From the NCBI GenBank assembly GCA_018058445.1, contig JAGOZY010000044.1, forward strand, positions 1-7,641: 7,641 nt of DNA, given 5' to 3'. Below are positions 1 to 6,075 of the stretch, one piece after another. The position numbers and the translations under genes are program-made. The DNA comes from Negativicutes bacterium (GTDB lineage Bacteria; Bacillota; Negativicutes; JAGOZY01). Every line of letters starts with the position of its first letter. The first letter of the stretch is position 1. The notes beneath the pieces were generated by a model that was not told the origin of the DNA, did no database searches, and saw only the letters and a program-made list of their open reading frames with translations.

Positions 1-1418
1 AGCAGCCCTGCTTCACGGTACATATCTTTGTGACTTTTTGCATCCAGTAGCTGAGTAAGCCACTCTTTTGAGCAGTAGCCGTCTTGTATCCGGCCTAGAT
101 CTTCTTGTAATAGCTCTAGATGTACCAGCAACTGCTTCGTTTCACGAATCGGTAAAAATTCTTCAAGACACTCAAGTCCATATCGAAGCTTCTTTGCTGA
201 AATTCTTAGATCATGGCACCATTCAAAGTCGGAAAAATCGCTTTCTTTTCTTTGTTTCCAAAGCTCACGTACATTTCCATTCATGATTTCAACAGCCCAT
301 TTTTCAAGGGATTGTTTTTCGATTGCATTTGCTTCTTGGATTTTTTTCTCTTCGACGAGTAACCACGACCACAACCCTAATAATAAAGCGGTCCAGCGCC
401 CAAACCCCCACTCTTTTTGAAGAGACTGAATTAATTCGCTCCGTCTTTCTTGGATTCGAGCGGCCAGTCGACCACTACCAATTCCATCATCAGGTAAGTC
501 TAGTAGAAAACTTTCCAAAACATCCATCTCACGAACTGGCCCAGTCGCTCTAAAGCATTCTTGAAGCTTCTCTTGCCAACTAGCCACTTCATCTTTATCT
601 AGAAACTCTTGACCGAGAATTAGTAATGTCCGTAGTTGCCGCAACCTAACTCGAAAATGATGAAGCCATTCTTCATTACAGCCAGACCAGCTTCCTTCTT
701 CAACACATTTTAGTAACTGGTTTGTTTGGTTCACCAACATCTTAGCTGCCCCAAGCGAAGCCGGCATTTCGTCATCTAGTTTTACCACTGCAGACTCTAA
801 TTCACTCGATTTAAGCCCAACTAAATCAAGTCCTCGGGAGAACTTGCTTCGTTTTTCGGGAACAAGATTCCACTTCTCAGCTAAATGGCTTGCCAGACCC
901 ACTAACTCAATAATCGAACCTTCAATCAGCTCAATTTCAATCTCTTGAATAAGTTCTTCCTTGCCTCGTCCCCGAATAATTCCAAAATCTAAGGCCAGCT
1001 CAACTTTGCTACCGTCACTCAGAATTAATTCTTTAATCGTCCTTTTCGTCTCAACTGAAAACAAAGGTTGTAATTCTTTTCCATCAAGAGCAAGCAGCTC
1101 CGAGGATAGCCTGGCTTCAGTAAAAACGGAAAGACGAGGCTGATCATCTTTTTGCTCCATATTCCATTCTTTACGAGCATGCACGCCCCCCTGATAACTG
1201 CCATACCCCTTTAATGTCCCAATCCACTTACGTCCTTCTTTGCGGACTCGATAAGCCAATTGATTTTTAGCTAAAAGTTGGTCTGCTGTATCATAGTAAG
1301 TCGCTGAAAGGAGAACATTTTTGGCTGCTTTTCCTTTTAAATCTACCAAAATATCAGTTTCTAACAATTTTTTAATCTCTCTTTTATCTAGCATCCGCAA
1401 TTTGATCTCTTGCTCCAT
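1..1418 (-). CDS. CYTH-CHAD domain protein (partial, C-terminus beyond left edge)
   Basis: The minus-strand frame is open from an ATG at 1418-1416 to the window edge, giving 472 complete codons and no stop. The N-terminal half is a CYTH (triphosphate tunnel) domain. It opens with the ExExK signature (E2, E4, K6), has a YYDT segment near 41-44, an RVRKEG strand near 57-62, an acidic EIEIEL strand near 159-164 and a KRSKFSRG segment near 189-196. The C-terminal half is a CHAD helical domain with its two basic repeats: H253, R256, R260 and R263, then H402, R405, K409, K410 and R412. CHAD domains bind polyphosphate, and CYTH domains bind or hydrolyse triphosphates, so a cytoplasmic polyphosphate-related role is likely but the exact reaction is unknown. 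AAAGGAG (1427-1433) sits 8 bases before the ATG and directly abuts the upstream phosphatase stop codon, so the two are probably cotranscribed. Only the end of CHAD should be missing. Confidence 0.9.
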   Translation of the reverse strand, partial: MEQEIKLRMLDKREIKKLLETDILVDLKGKAAKNVLLSATYYDTADQLLAKNQLAYRVRKEGRKWIGTLKGYGSYQGGVHARKEWNMEQKDDQPRLSVFTEARLSSELLALDGKELQPLFSVETKRTIKELILSDGSKVELALDFGIIRGRGKEELIQEIEIELIEGSIIELVGLASHLAEKWNLVPEKRSKFSRGLDLVGLKSSELESAVVKLDDEMPASLGAAKMLVNQTNQLLKCVEEGSWSGCNEEWLHHFRVRLRQLRTLLILGQEFLDKDEVASWQEKLQECFRATGPVREMDVLESFLLDLPDDGIGSGRLAARIQERRSELIQSLQKEWGFGRWTALLLGLWSWLLVEEKKIQEANAIEKQSLEKWAVEIMNGNVRELWKQRKESDFSDFEWCHDLRISAKKLRYGLECLEEFLPIRETKQLLVHLELLQEDLGRIQDGYCSKEWLTQLLDAKSHKDMYREAGL

Positions 1419-1433
1419 TTTTTATTCTCCTTT

Positions 1434-1889
1434 CTAATTATGAGGACTCTGATAACCTTTGAACTTTCCCTCTGGCGGAATCCAACTATATACCGCAATC
1501 TTCGCAACGCCTGCAGTCTCAAAATCTTTTTTAGTTCCGGTGAAGCTTTCAAGCCAAAGAGAAAGTAACGGTTCATGACCGACCATTATCTGAATATCAG
1601 CCTGGCTATAAGCCCAAAGTGTCAGCAACGTTTCCAAATCACCCCTCACAATTGCTAGATGAATATGGGGAACGCCACCCAAAGAAGACATTAGAATTTC
1701 TGTCGTTTCTCGAGCCCGTTTTAGTGGGCTGGACCAAAACTCAACACTCTTTCCTTCCCAGTCTTTTTGTAATTGATTTGCCATAAAGGCAACATCCTCA
1801 CGACCTCGCTCAATCAATGCGCGATCCTCATCACTCACCTGAAGTCCCCCAGATTCAGCTTTACCATGCCGAAAAAGCCATAATTCCAT
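1434..1889 (-). CDS. SixA-like histidine phosphatase (RHG family)
   Basis: This 151-residue protein is a small histidine-phosphatase-superfamily enzyme. The RHG motif is at residues 7-9, with H8 as the expected phosphoryl-accepting histidine. The SSPLKRARET segment (53-62) supplies the second phosphate-binding arginine, and VGHEP (103-107) supplies the second catalytic histidine, H105. Length and motif order fit SixA, which in enterobacteria removes phosphate from phosphohistidine on phosphotransfer proteins. Homologues elsewhere may act on small phosphorylated substrates, so the target here is inferred only. It is cytoplasmic, with no signal peptide. AAGGAG (1899-1904) lies 9 bases before the ATG. 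The gene sits 16 bases after the transporter gene and 15 before the CYTH-CHAD gene, consistent with one operon and with a role in phosphate or polyphosphate metabolism. Confidence 0.85.
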   Translation of the reverse strand: MELWLFRHGKAESGGLQVSDEDRALIERGREDVAFMANQLQKDWEGKSVEFWSSPLKRARETTEILMSSLGGVPHIHLAIVRGDLETLLTLWAYSQADIQIMVGHEPLLSLWLESFTGTKKDFETAGVAKIAVYSWIPPEGKFKGYQSPHN

Positions 1890-1905
1890 GTTAAAATTCT
1901 CCTTC

Positions 1906-2421
1906 TTATCTTTCTTTCGAAATCAAGGGCCAAATACGAAGCATCAATAACGGGTAGATTGGAGCTGTAACGACCCAAGCCAAGATACGGCCCGGTAAAA
2001 TATAAGAATATGGCGTACCATATAAAGAATTCATTAAATAAGAAATGAATAAAATCCCATTAATTCCTAAGCTTAAACCAATCGCCAAAAGCAGCCCCCA
2101 ATACGTCCAAGAACTGCCGAATAAGCGAAAAAAGAGAATCGGAAAAACACCACCAAGCGCAGAAACAACAACAAAATGCGGCATAAATCCACCAATTGGA
2201 CTTAAGATAAAGCCAAGTATGTTAGAAAGTGCTCCGACAGTTCCGCCGATCCATGGACCATAAAGAAAACCTGATAATACAATTGGGAAAGTACCAAAGC
2301 CAATTCGGAGAGCCTCAACACCCCCCAGTGGAATTCGGATACTTGCAAAACGTCCCAAAATAACCGAAAGTGCCACTAAAAGCGCAGAAATAATCAATAC
2401 TTTGATCGGAAGTCGCTTCAT
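1906..2421 (-). CDS. ECF transporter S component, FolT-like (probable folate uptake)
   Basis: The product is 171 residues, very hydrophobic, with about six predicted membrane segments (roughly 8-25, 42-57, 58-75, 85-103, 107-127 and 148-166). This is the size and layout of the substrate-binding S subunit of energy-coupling-factor vitamin transporters. The arginine in ILGRFASI (R24), the following RIGFG...PIVLSG stretch (39-51) and the YGPWIGGTVGALSN segment (54-67) resemble the folate-family S components. Substrate choice within S components is hard to read by eye, so a thiamine, pantothenate or B6-type ligand is not excluded. No EcfA, EcfA' or EcfT gene is present here, so it probably shares a module encoded elsewhere. 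AGAGGA (2427-2432) lies 5 bases before the ATG. It is the first gene of the minus-strand run leading into the phosphatase and the CYTH-CHAD gene. Confidence 0.78.
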   Translation of the reverse strand: MKRLPIKVLIISALLVALSVILGRFASIRIPLGGVEALRIGFGTFPIVLSGFLYGPWIGGTVGALSNILGFILSPIGGFMPHFVVVSALGGVFPILFFRLFGSSWTYWGLLLAIGLSLGINGILFISYLMNSLYGTPYSYILPGRILAWVVTAPIYPLLMLRIWPLISKER

Positions 2422-2433
2422 TAGTTTCCTCTT

Positions 2434-2463
2434 TTCATATTTTTTTGAGACCTATGGTATAAT
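2434..2463 (+). promoter_or_regulatory. Extended -10 promoter of the Nudix gene
   Basis: A perfect TATAAT box at 2458-2463 is preceded by TG one base upstream (TGGTATAAT, 2455-2463), the extended -10 form of a housekeeping sigma promoter. A partial -35 box, TTCATA (2434-2439), lies 18 bases upstream. Transcription would start near 2470, leaving a leader of about 39 bases. The Nudix ribosome binding site AAGGAG (2495-2500) follows, 8 bases before the ATG. The 87-base gap is shared with the divergent transporter gene. Confidence 0.7.
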
Positions 2464-2508
2464 ATGAATTAGCTTATTGAGCTCGATTTTTATTAAGGAG
2501 AGTGGACT

Positions 2509-3120
2509 ATGAAAGGTAAGGTCAGCGCAGGGCTGATGATGTACCGGTTTCGTAGAGGCCACCTCGAAGTATTCCTCGGCCACCCAGGCGGCCCATATTT
2601 TCGCCGTCGGGATTTAGGAGTTTGGGGCATTCCAAAAGGTAAAGTTGAAGAGGGCGAACAGCTTATCGAAACAGCAGTTCGTGAATTTGGTGAGGAAACC
2701 GGTATTTCTCTCGATGGAGTAAAACCGGAACGGGATTTTATCCCCCTCGAAATGGTTCGCTTACAAAGCGGAAAACAAGTTCATGCTTGGGCTTTTCGGG
2801 GAAATCACCCAGATGATCAGCCTATCCAAAGCATCCTGTATTCAATCGAATGGCCTCCCCGCTCTGGACGAGAGATTGAGGTGCCCGAACTCGATACCGG
2901 GCGATTCTTTCCCATTTGGACAGCACGGAAAAAAATTACCCCATCTCAGCTTCCTTTTCTAGACCGACTAGAAGAAAAGGTGAAGGATCAACTTTGGAGT
3001 AATCGTACTCCCTGGAATCCAAGTAAAAAAATGAATAACTTTAAACCTAAGTCTCCCTCTTCGACAGAGAAAGATTCTCTTCCTCTTTCTGGAAACAGAA
3101 ATGAAGAAAGAACAAAATAA
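2509..3120 (+). CDS. Nudix hydrolase (COG4119-like) with polar C-terminal tail
   Basis: This 203-residue protein carries a complete Nudix box, Gx5Ex7REUxEExGU, at residues 44-66 (G44, E50, R58, E59, E62, E63, G65). Around it are SAGLMMYR (6-13), HPGGP (25-29), WGIPKG (39-44), HAWAF (92-96) and EWPPRSGR (114-121). That pattern matches a bacterial Nudix group usually annotated as predicted NTP pyrophosphohydrolase. The reaction would be metal-dependent cleavage of a nucleoside-diphosphate-linked substrate, but the substrate cannot be read from sequence. The folded domain appears to end near residue 163. The last 40 or so residues are Ser/Lys/Pro/Asn-rich, look disordered and are not typical of the family. 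The start is supported by AAGGAG 8 bases upstream. It is the only plus-strand gene, divergent from the transporter gene and convergent with the hexokinase gene, so it is probably monocistronic. Confidence 0.88.
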   Translation: MKGKVSAGLMMYRFRRGHLEVFLGHPGGPYFRRRDLGVWGIPKGKVEEGEQLIETAVREFGEETGISLDGVKPERDFIPLEMVRLQSGKQVHAWAFRGNHPDDQPIQSILYSIEWPPRSGREIEVPELDTGRFFPIWTARKKITPSQLPFLDRLEEKVKDQLWSNRTPWNPSKKMNNFKPKSPSSTEKDSLPLSGNRNEERTK

Positions 3121-3147
3121 CCATCCCATTGGGGTGGTTATTTTTTT
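3114..3147. terminator. Bidirectional terminator shared by convergent genes
   Basis: An inverted repeat pairs 3114-3127 with 3131-3144 around a 3-base loop. It has a GC-rich core (CCATCCC with GGGGTGG, one G-U wobble) flanked by A/T pairs. A run of seven T follows on the plus strand (3141-3147), and a TTATTTT tract follows on the minus strand, so it can stop transcription from both sides. The stop codon of the Nudix gene (3118-3120) lies in one arm and that of the hexokinase gene (3138-3140) in the other. Confidence 0.88.
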
Positions 3148-4376
3148 ACCTGCATAGCAGCCCCAATTGCGCCACCAATCCCTGATCCATCTTCGATAGA
3201 TTGGATAAATATCTTCTCTTTCATCTGTAAATTTTCCAGTGCTTTTAGCACCCATTTTTGATAGTTTCGATTTTTTAAATATAAAGAACCATCGATTCCA
3301 ACTCCGACTGGATTATTTTCGGAAATATTTAGATAGTCAGCAATCCCAGCTAAACAGGCACCGACTAGAGACGCACTCCTGAATAAGGAGCCCTGGGCCC
3401 ACTCATACAGCTTATTTTCATCCTTCTCAGATAAAGACAATTCTCTTGACTGTAGCCATTCGCGGCGACTACCCAGCTCAAGCCACTCTACAAGATCTGA
3501 GGAAGTCACCGAATGGAGTTGAGTAAACCACTCGGGAACACCAGTACCCCATTCCGCAACTAAACCTAATCGGCAAATTTCCCCTAAATAACGACCCCCT
3601 ACCTGTTTTTCCAACAGCTGTTTCCCAGGGTCACTGCTTTGACAGTCTAATACCTTATCTATTGAGGTCTGAGAAAGTCGATTAAAATTTCCTGACTCTA
3701 AATTAACCACCATCGGGCCGTCTGAATGTCTCGCCTCAAAATAACAAAGGTTATGGCCAGTTCCACAAATTCCACCGATTTGAATTACTGGGTTCTGGAA
3801 GGATGCTGTTAGCAAAGTAGCCACAGTGTCATTCATGACAGAAACTACCTTAATCCTTGGTCGTCCGGCTCTATTCAGCCCCGCTTGTAGCATTTGATTC
3901 ACATCTTTGCCAATCATCCCACCCGTTTTTATCTCTTTGGTCCATCTTAGCAAAGTCAGTGTCTGCGAATCTGTTTGTATCCCCGGAAACGAAAACACAT
4001 GACCAAGCAAAAGCTCCTCTTCAGCATTTGTTATTTTAACAAATTCCATCGCAATTCGATCAAACAGCTCCTCACCGGAAACTCGCTCACTTGTATAATC
4101 TCGATCAGCAGTAGTTTCATTTAAAGAAAAGCTCTGTTGTTTTTGGATACTCCACTTTTGATCTTGAAGATTAATACGCAGACAGCGAACCCAAGTTCCA
4201 CCAAAATCAACAGCTAAATAGCAGCCGTTTTCTTTTCCAGTCGGCAATTTTTGATAAGATGCTAGCATTCTAAACGAAGATTCTGCACCAGAAAACCCAC
4301 GTTTCATCTCATCACAGAAAGCTTCACGAACAGCGATTAAAGTCTCTAAGGTTGGCTGTAAATCTCGGCCTCTCAT
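3138..4376 (-). CDS. Eukaryotic-type hexokinase
   Basis: This 412-residue protein belongs to the hexokinase family known mainly from eukaryotes, not to the ROK or bacterial Glk glucokinases. It should phosphorylate glucose or other hexoses with ATP in the cytoplasm. Visible motifs in order are LPTGKE (44-49), phosphate-1 loop DFGGTWVR (57-64), SFPGIQ (129-134), WTK (145-147), NDTVATLL (182-189) with D183 as catalytic base, phosphate-2 loop GTGHN (205-209), sugar-binding E227 and E256 (LLEK), YLGEICRL (263-270), adenosine-site GVGIDGSLY (358-366) and C-terminal EDGSGIGGAIGAAM (396-409). All expected catalytic and sugar-contact positions are kept, so it is probably active. The length is near that of a single hexokinase unit. 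Its ATG overlaps the pdxT stop as ATGA. Only a weak AAGGA lies 11 bases upstream, so translation is probably coupled to pdxT. A polyphosphate- or mannose-preferring kinase is possible. Confidence 0.9.
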   Translation of the reverse strand: MRGRDLQPTLETLIAVREAFCDEMKRGFSGAESSFRMLASYQKLPTGKENGCYLAVDFGGTWVRCLRINLQDQKWSIQKQQSFSLNETTADRDYTSERVSGEELFDRIAMEFVKITNAEEELLLGHVFSFPGIQTDSQTLTLLRWTKEIKTGGMIGKDVNQMLQAGLNRAGRPRIKVVSVMNDTVATLLTASFQNPVIQIGGICGTGHNLCYFEARHSDGPMVVNLESGNFNRLSQTSIDKVLDCQSSDPGKQLLEKQVGGRYLGEICRLGLVAEWGTGVPEWFTQLHSVTSSDLVEWLELGSRREWLQSRELSLSEKDENKLYEWAQGSLFRSASLVGACLAGIADYLNISENNPVGVGIDGSLYLKNRNYQKWVLKALENLQMKEKIFIQSIEDGSGIGGAIGAAMQVKK

Positions 4377-4954
4377 TTTTTCAAAGTTCCTTCGACAATT
4401 TCGATAAAATATCGGTGGATCCGTTCATCATCTGTTAATTCAGGATGAAAAGCACTCACCAGCAAATTTCCTTGTTGAGCCACGACAATATGATCTTGAA
4501 CCTTTGCAAGAATCGAAACTTCCGCTCCTGCTTCTTCGATATAAGGAGCACGAATAAAAACCGCACGAAACGGTTCTTCGCCCATTCCTTCCACATGAAA
4601 ATCTGCTTCAAAACTCTCTAGCTGTCGGCCATAAGCATTACGACGAACTTTCGCATGAATCCCACCAATTCGAGGCTGATTACTGCCTGAAATTTCATCG
4701 CAGAGCAAAATCATTCCCGCACAAGTTCCATAGACAGGAAATCCATTATTAATTTTTTGGCGAAGGGGCTCCATAATTTTAAAATCATTCAGTAATTTAC
4801 CCATCGTAGTTGACTCACCGCCTGGAATCACCAGTCCATCTACAACTTCAAGATCATCTGGTTTTCTAACCTCAGTAACTTCTATTCCTATTTTCTCAAG
4901 CATCCAGCGATGCTCTCGAAAGGCACCTTGAAGAGCCAGTACACCAATATTCAT
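4373..4954 (-). CDS. pdxT: Pyridoxal 5'-phosphate synthase glutaminase subunit PdxT
   Basis: This 193-residue class I glutamine amidotransferase is the glutaminase partner of PdxS. It hydrolyses glutamine and passes ammonia to the synthase subunit. The N-terminus MNIGVLALQGAF is characteristic of PdxT. The GGES loop is at 45-48, the nucleophile C78 lies in GTCAGM (76-81), and the remaining triad residues H170 and E172 lie in FHPEL (169-173). Length equals that of typical PdxT proteins. AAGGAGG (4964-4970) is 9 bases before the ATG, a strong independent ribosome binding site. pdxS lies upstream, separated by about 115 bases containing a long hairpin. The hexokinase gene follows with a 4-base overlap. 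No anomaly is seen in the protein. Confidence 0.97.
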   Translation of the reverse strand: MNIGVLALQGAFREHRWMLEKIGIEVTEVRKPDDLEVVDGLVIPGGESTTMGKLLNDFKIMEPLRQKINNGFPVYGTCAGMILLCDEISGSNQPRIGGIHAKVRRNAYGRQLESFEADFHVEGMGEEPFRAVFIRAPYIEEAGAEVSILAKVQDHIVVAQQGNLLVSAFHPELTDDERIHRYFIEIVEGTLKK

Positions 4955-4984
4955 TTTTCGGGGCCTCCTTTTAGCATAGTTGGA

Positions 4985-5031
4985 ATAGGCACGGCATCCT
5001 CTGCAAATTTTGCAAAGACTACCGTGCCTAT
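4985..5031 (-). other. Long intergenic hairpin between pdxS and pdxT
   Basis: A perfect 10-base inverted repeat (ATAGGCACGG at 4985-4994 with CCGTGCCTAT at 5022-5031) encloses a second 8-pair stem (one G-U) around a 3-base loop. The two stems are separated by a 4x4 internal loop that can partly pair, giving about 20 pairs in 47 bases. On the transcribed minus strand no U-tract follows, so it is not a standard terminator. It ends 14 bases before the pdxT ribosome binding site. It could be a processing or mRNA-stabilising element, a partial attenuator, or a member of a dispersed palindromic repeat family. Its function is not known. Confidence 0.75.
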
Positions 5032-5069
5032 CAATTCATATAGAAACTGTATTCAAATTCGATAAGGAT

Positions 5070-5951
5070 TTACCAACCTCGTTCTTGCATTCTTTCGTGC
5101 TGAGGAATCGTTGAAATCTCAATACCAACCATTGGCTCGCCTAAATCACGAGAAACTTCCGCAATAATTTTAGGATCATTGTAATGGGTTGTTGCCGCTA
5201 CAATAGCTTGTGCGCGTTTTGCTGGATCCCCTGATTTGAAAATGCCAGAACCAACAAAAATTCCATCGCAACCTAGTTGCATCATTAGTGCAGCATCCGC
5301 AGGAGTTGCAATACCACCAGCAGCAAAATTAACTACTGGTAGACGGCCTAAGCGGCGAGTTTCCTGCACGAGTTCAACTGGTGCACCAATTTCTTTTGCA
5401 AAGTTATACACTTCATCTTCACGCAGAGTTTGTAGACGACGAATTTCGCTATTTACCATACGAATATGAGTAACAGCCTCTACGATATTTCCAGTTCCAG
5501 GTTCGCCTTTAGTACGAATCATGGCAGCTCCCTCACCAATTCGGCGGAGTGCCTCACCTAGATTTCGTGAGCCACAAACAAATGGTACTTTAAAGTCCCA
5601 TTTATTAATATGATATTGGTTATCTGCCGGAGTCAGAACTTCACTTTCGTCAATATAATCTGCGCCCAAAGACTCTAAGAGCTGAGCTTCGACAAAATGA
5701 CCAATTCGAGCTTTAGCCATCACTGGAATCGAAACGACTTCCATAATTTTTGAAATGATTGTAGGATCTGCCATACGAGCTACCCCGCCAGCTGCTCGAA
5801 TATCTGCTGGAACACGTTCTAAAGCCATAACAGCACAAGCACCAGCTGCCTCAGCAATTTTCGCTTGCTCCGGAGTCACAACATCCATGATGACTCCACC
5901 TTTTAACATCTCAGCCAACCCAGCTTTTAAACGAAAAGTTCCTTGTTCCAT
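5070..5951 (-). CDS. pdxS: Pyridoxal 5'-phosphate synthase subunit PdxS
   Basis: PdxS is the (beta/alpha)8-barrel synthase that builds pyridoxal 5'-phosphate from ribose 5-phosphate, glyceraldehyde 3-phosphate and PdxT-derived ammonia, usually as a 12+12 complex. From the start chosen here the protein is 293 residues. It shows the near-invariant segments [16 protein letters not shown] (with D23), [10 protein letters not shown] (lysine K80), the [16 protein letters not shown] region (lysine K148) and [14 protein letters not shown]. These correspond to the catalytic aspartate and the two substrate-binding lysines of the family. An in-frame ATG four codons upstream (5963) would add MNLK, but the Shine-Dalgarno abuts that ATG with no spacer. 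The 5951 ATG also gives the family-typical beginning MEQGTFRLK. pdxT follows after the intergenic hairpin. No clear promoter was found in the 124 bases upstream. Confidence 0.97.
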   Translation of the reverse strand: MEQGTFRLKAGLAEMLKGGVIMDVVTPEQAKIAEAAGACAVMALERVPADIRAAGGVARMADPTIISKIMEVVSIPVMAKARIGHFVEAQLLESLGADYIDESEVLTPADNQYHINKWDFKVPFVCGSRNLGEALRRIGEGAAMIRTKGEPGTGNIVEAVTHIRMVNSEIRRLQTLREDEVYNFAKEIGAPVELVQETRRLGRLPVVNFAAGGIATPADAALMMQLGCDGIFVGSGIFKSGDPAKRAQAIVAATTHYNDPKIIAEVSRDLGEPMVGIEISTIPQHERMQERGW

Positions 5952-5963
5952 TTTTAAATTCAT

Positions 5964-5970
5964 CCTCCCT
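5964..5970 (-). promoter_or_regulatory. Shine-Dalgarno of pdxS that decides the start
   Basis: On the minus strand AGGGAGG directly touches the ATG at 5963-5961. A Shine-Dalgarno with zero spacing cannot serve that ATG, while the ATG at 5951-5949 lies 12 bases away, long but workable. This favours the downstream start, in agreement with the usual PdxS N-terminus. Confidence 0.6.
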
Positions 5971-6008
5971 CAATACCCCTAAGGATCTCAAGCCACTTAA
6001 AACTTCAT

Positions 6009-6045
6009 AAAAAAGAAATTACTACTACCACTCTGTTGTCATTTC
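6009..6045 (-). terminator. Weak candidate terminator after the ABC1 kinase gene
   Basis: On the minus strand GAAAT (6045-6041) can pair with ATTTC (6019-6015), and six T follow immediately (6014-6009). The stem is short and AT-rich with a 21-base loop. A competing hairpin (6033-6040 with 6046-6048 and 6054-6058, five-base bulge) has no adjacent T-run on this strand. Either readthrough into pdxS or partial termination is possible. Confidence 0.25.
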
Positions 6046-6075
6046 GACGCGCAAACAGTGCTTTCCTTCTCACAA

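Noticed and set aside
68..553. Two short plus-strand open frames (68-286 and 323-553)
   Set aside because: They lie opposite the CYTH-CHAD coding frame, have no recognisable domain and no good ribosome binding site.
961..1143. Short plus-strand open frame
   Set aside because: Antisense shadow of the CYTH domain coding region.
1388..1576. Short minus-strand open frame bridging the SixA and CYTH-CHAD genes
   Set aside because: Overlaps two well supported genes in another frame and has low-complexity basic sequence.
2045..2263. Plus-strand open frame
   Set aside because: Antisense to the S component; its proline/lysine-rich translation mirrors hydrophobic codons on the other strand.
2968..3255. 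Minus-strand open frame across the Nudix/hexokinase junction
   Set aside because: Overlaps the ends of two real genes and passes through the terminator; no family features.
3857..4039. Plus-strand open frame
   Set aside because: Antisense shadow of the hexokinase gene, with no domain and no promoter.
4985..5031. Reading the pdxS-pdxT hairpin as a rho-independent terminator
   Set aside because: No T-run follows on either strand, and pdxT and pdxS are functionally coupled genes.
5236..5982. Two plus-strand open frames opposite pdxS (5236-5469 and 5755-5982)
   Set aside because: Typical shadows of a strongly codon-biased conserved gene; no ribosome binding sites or homology features.
5952..6075. 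Promoter for pdxS
   Set aside because: A TATGAA box follows the T-run, but no acceptable -35 box at 16-18 bases was found; an ATGACA has no good -10 partner. Not strong enough to annotate.
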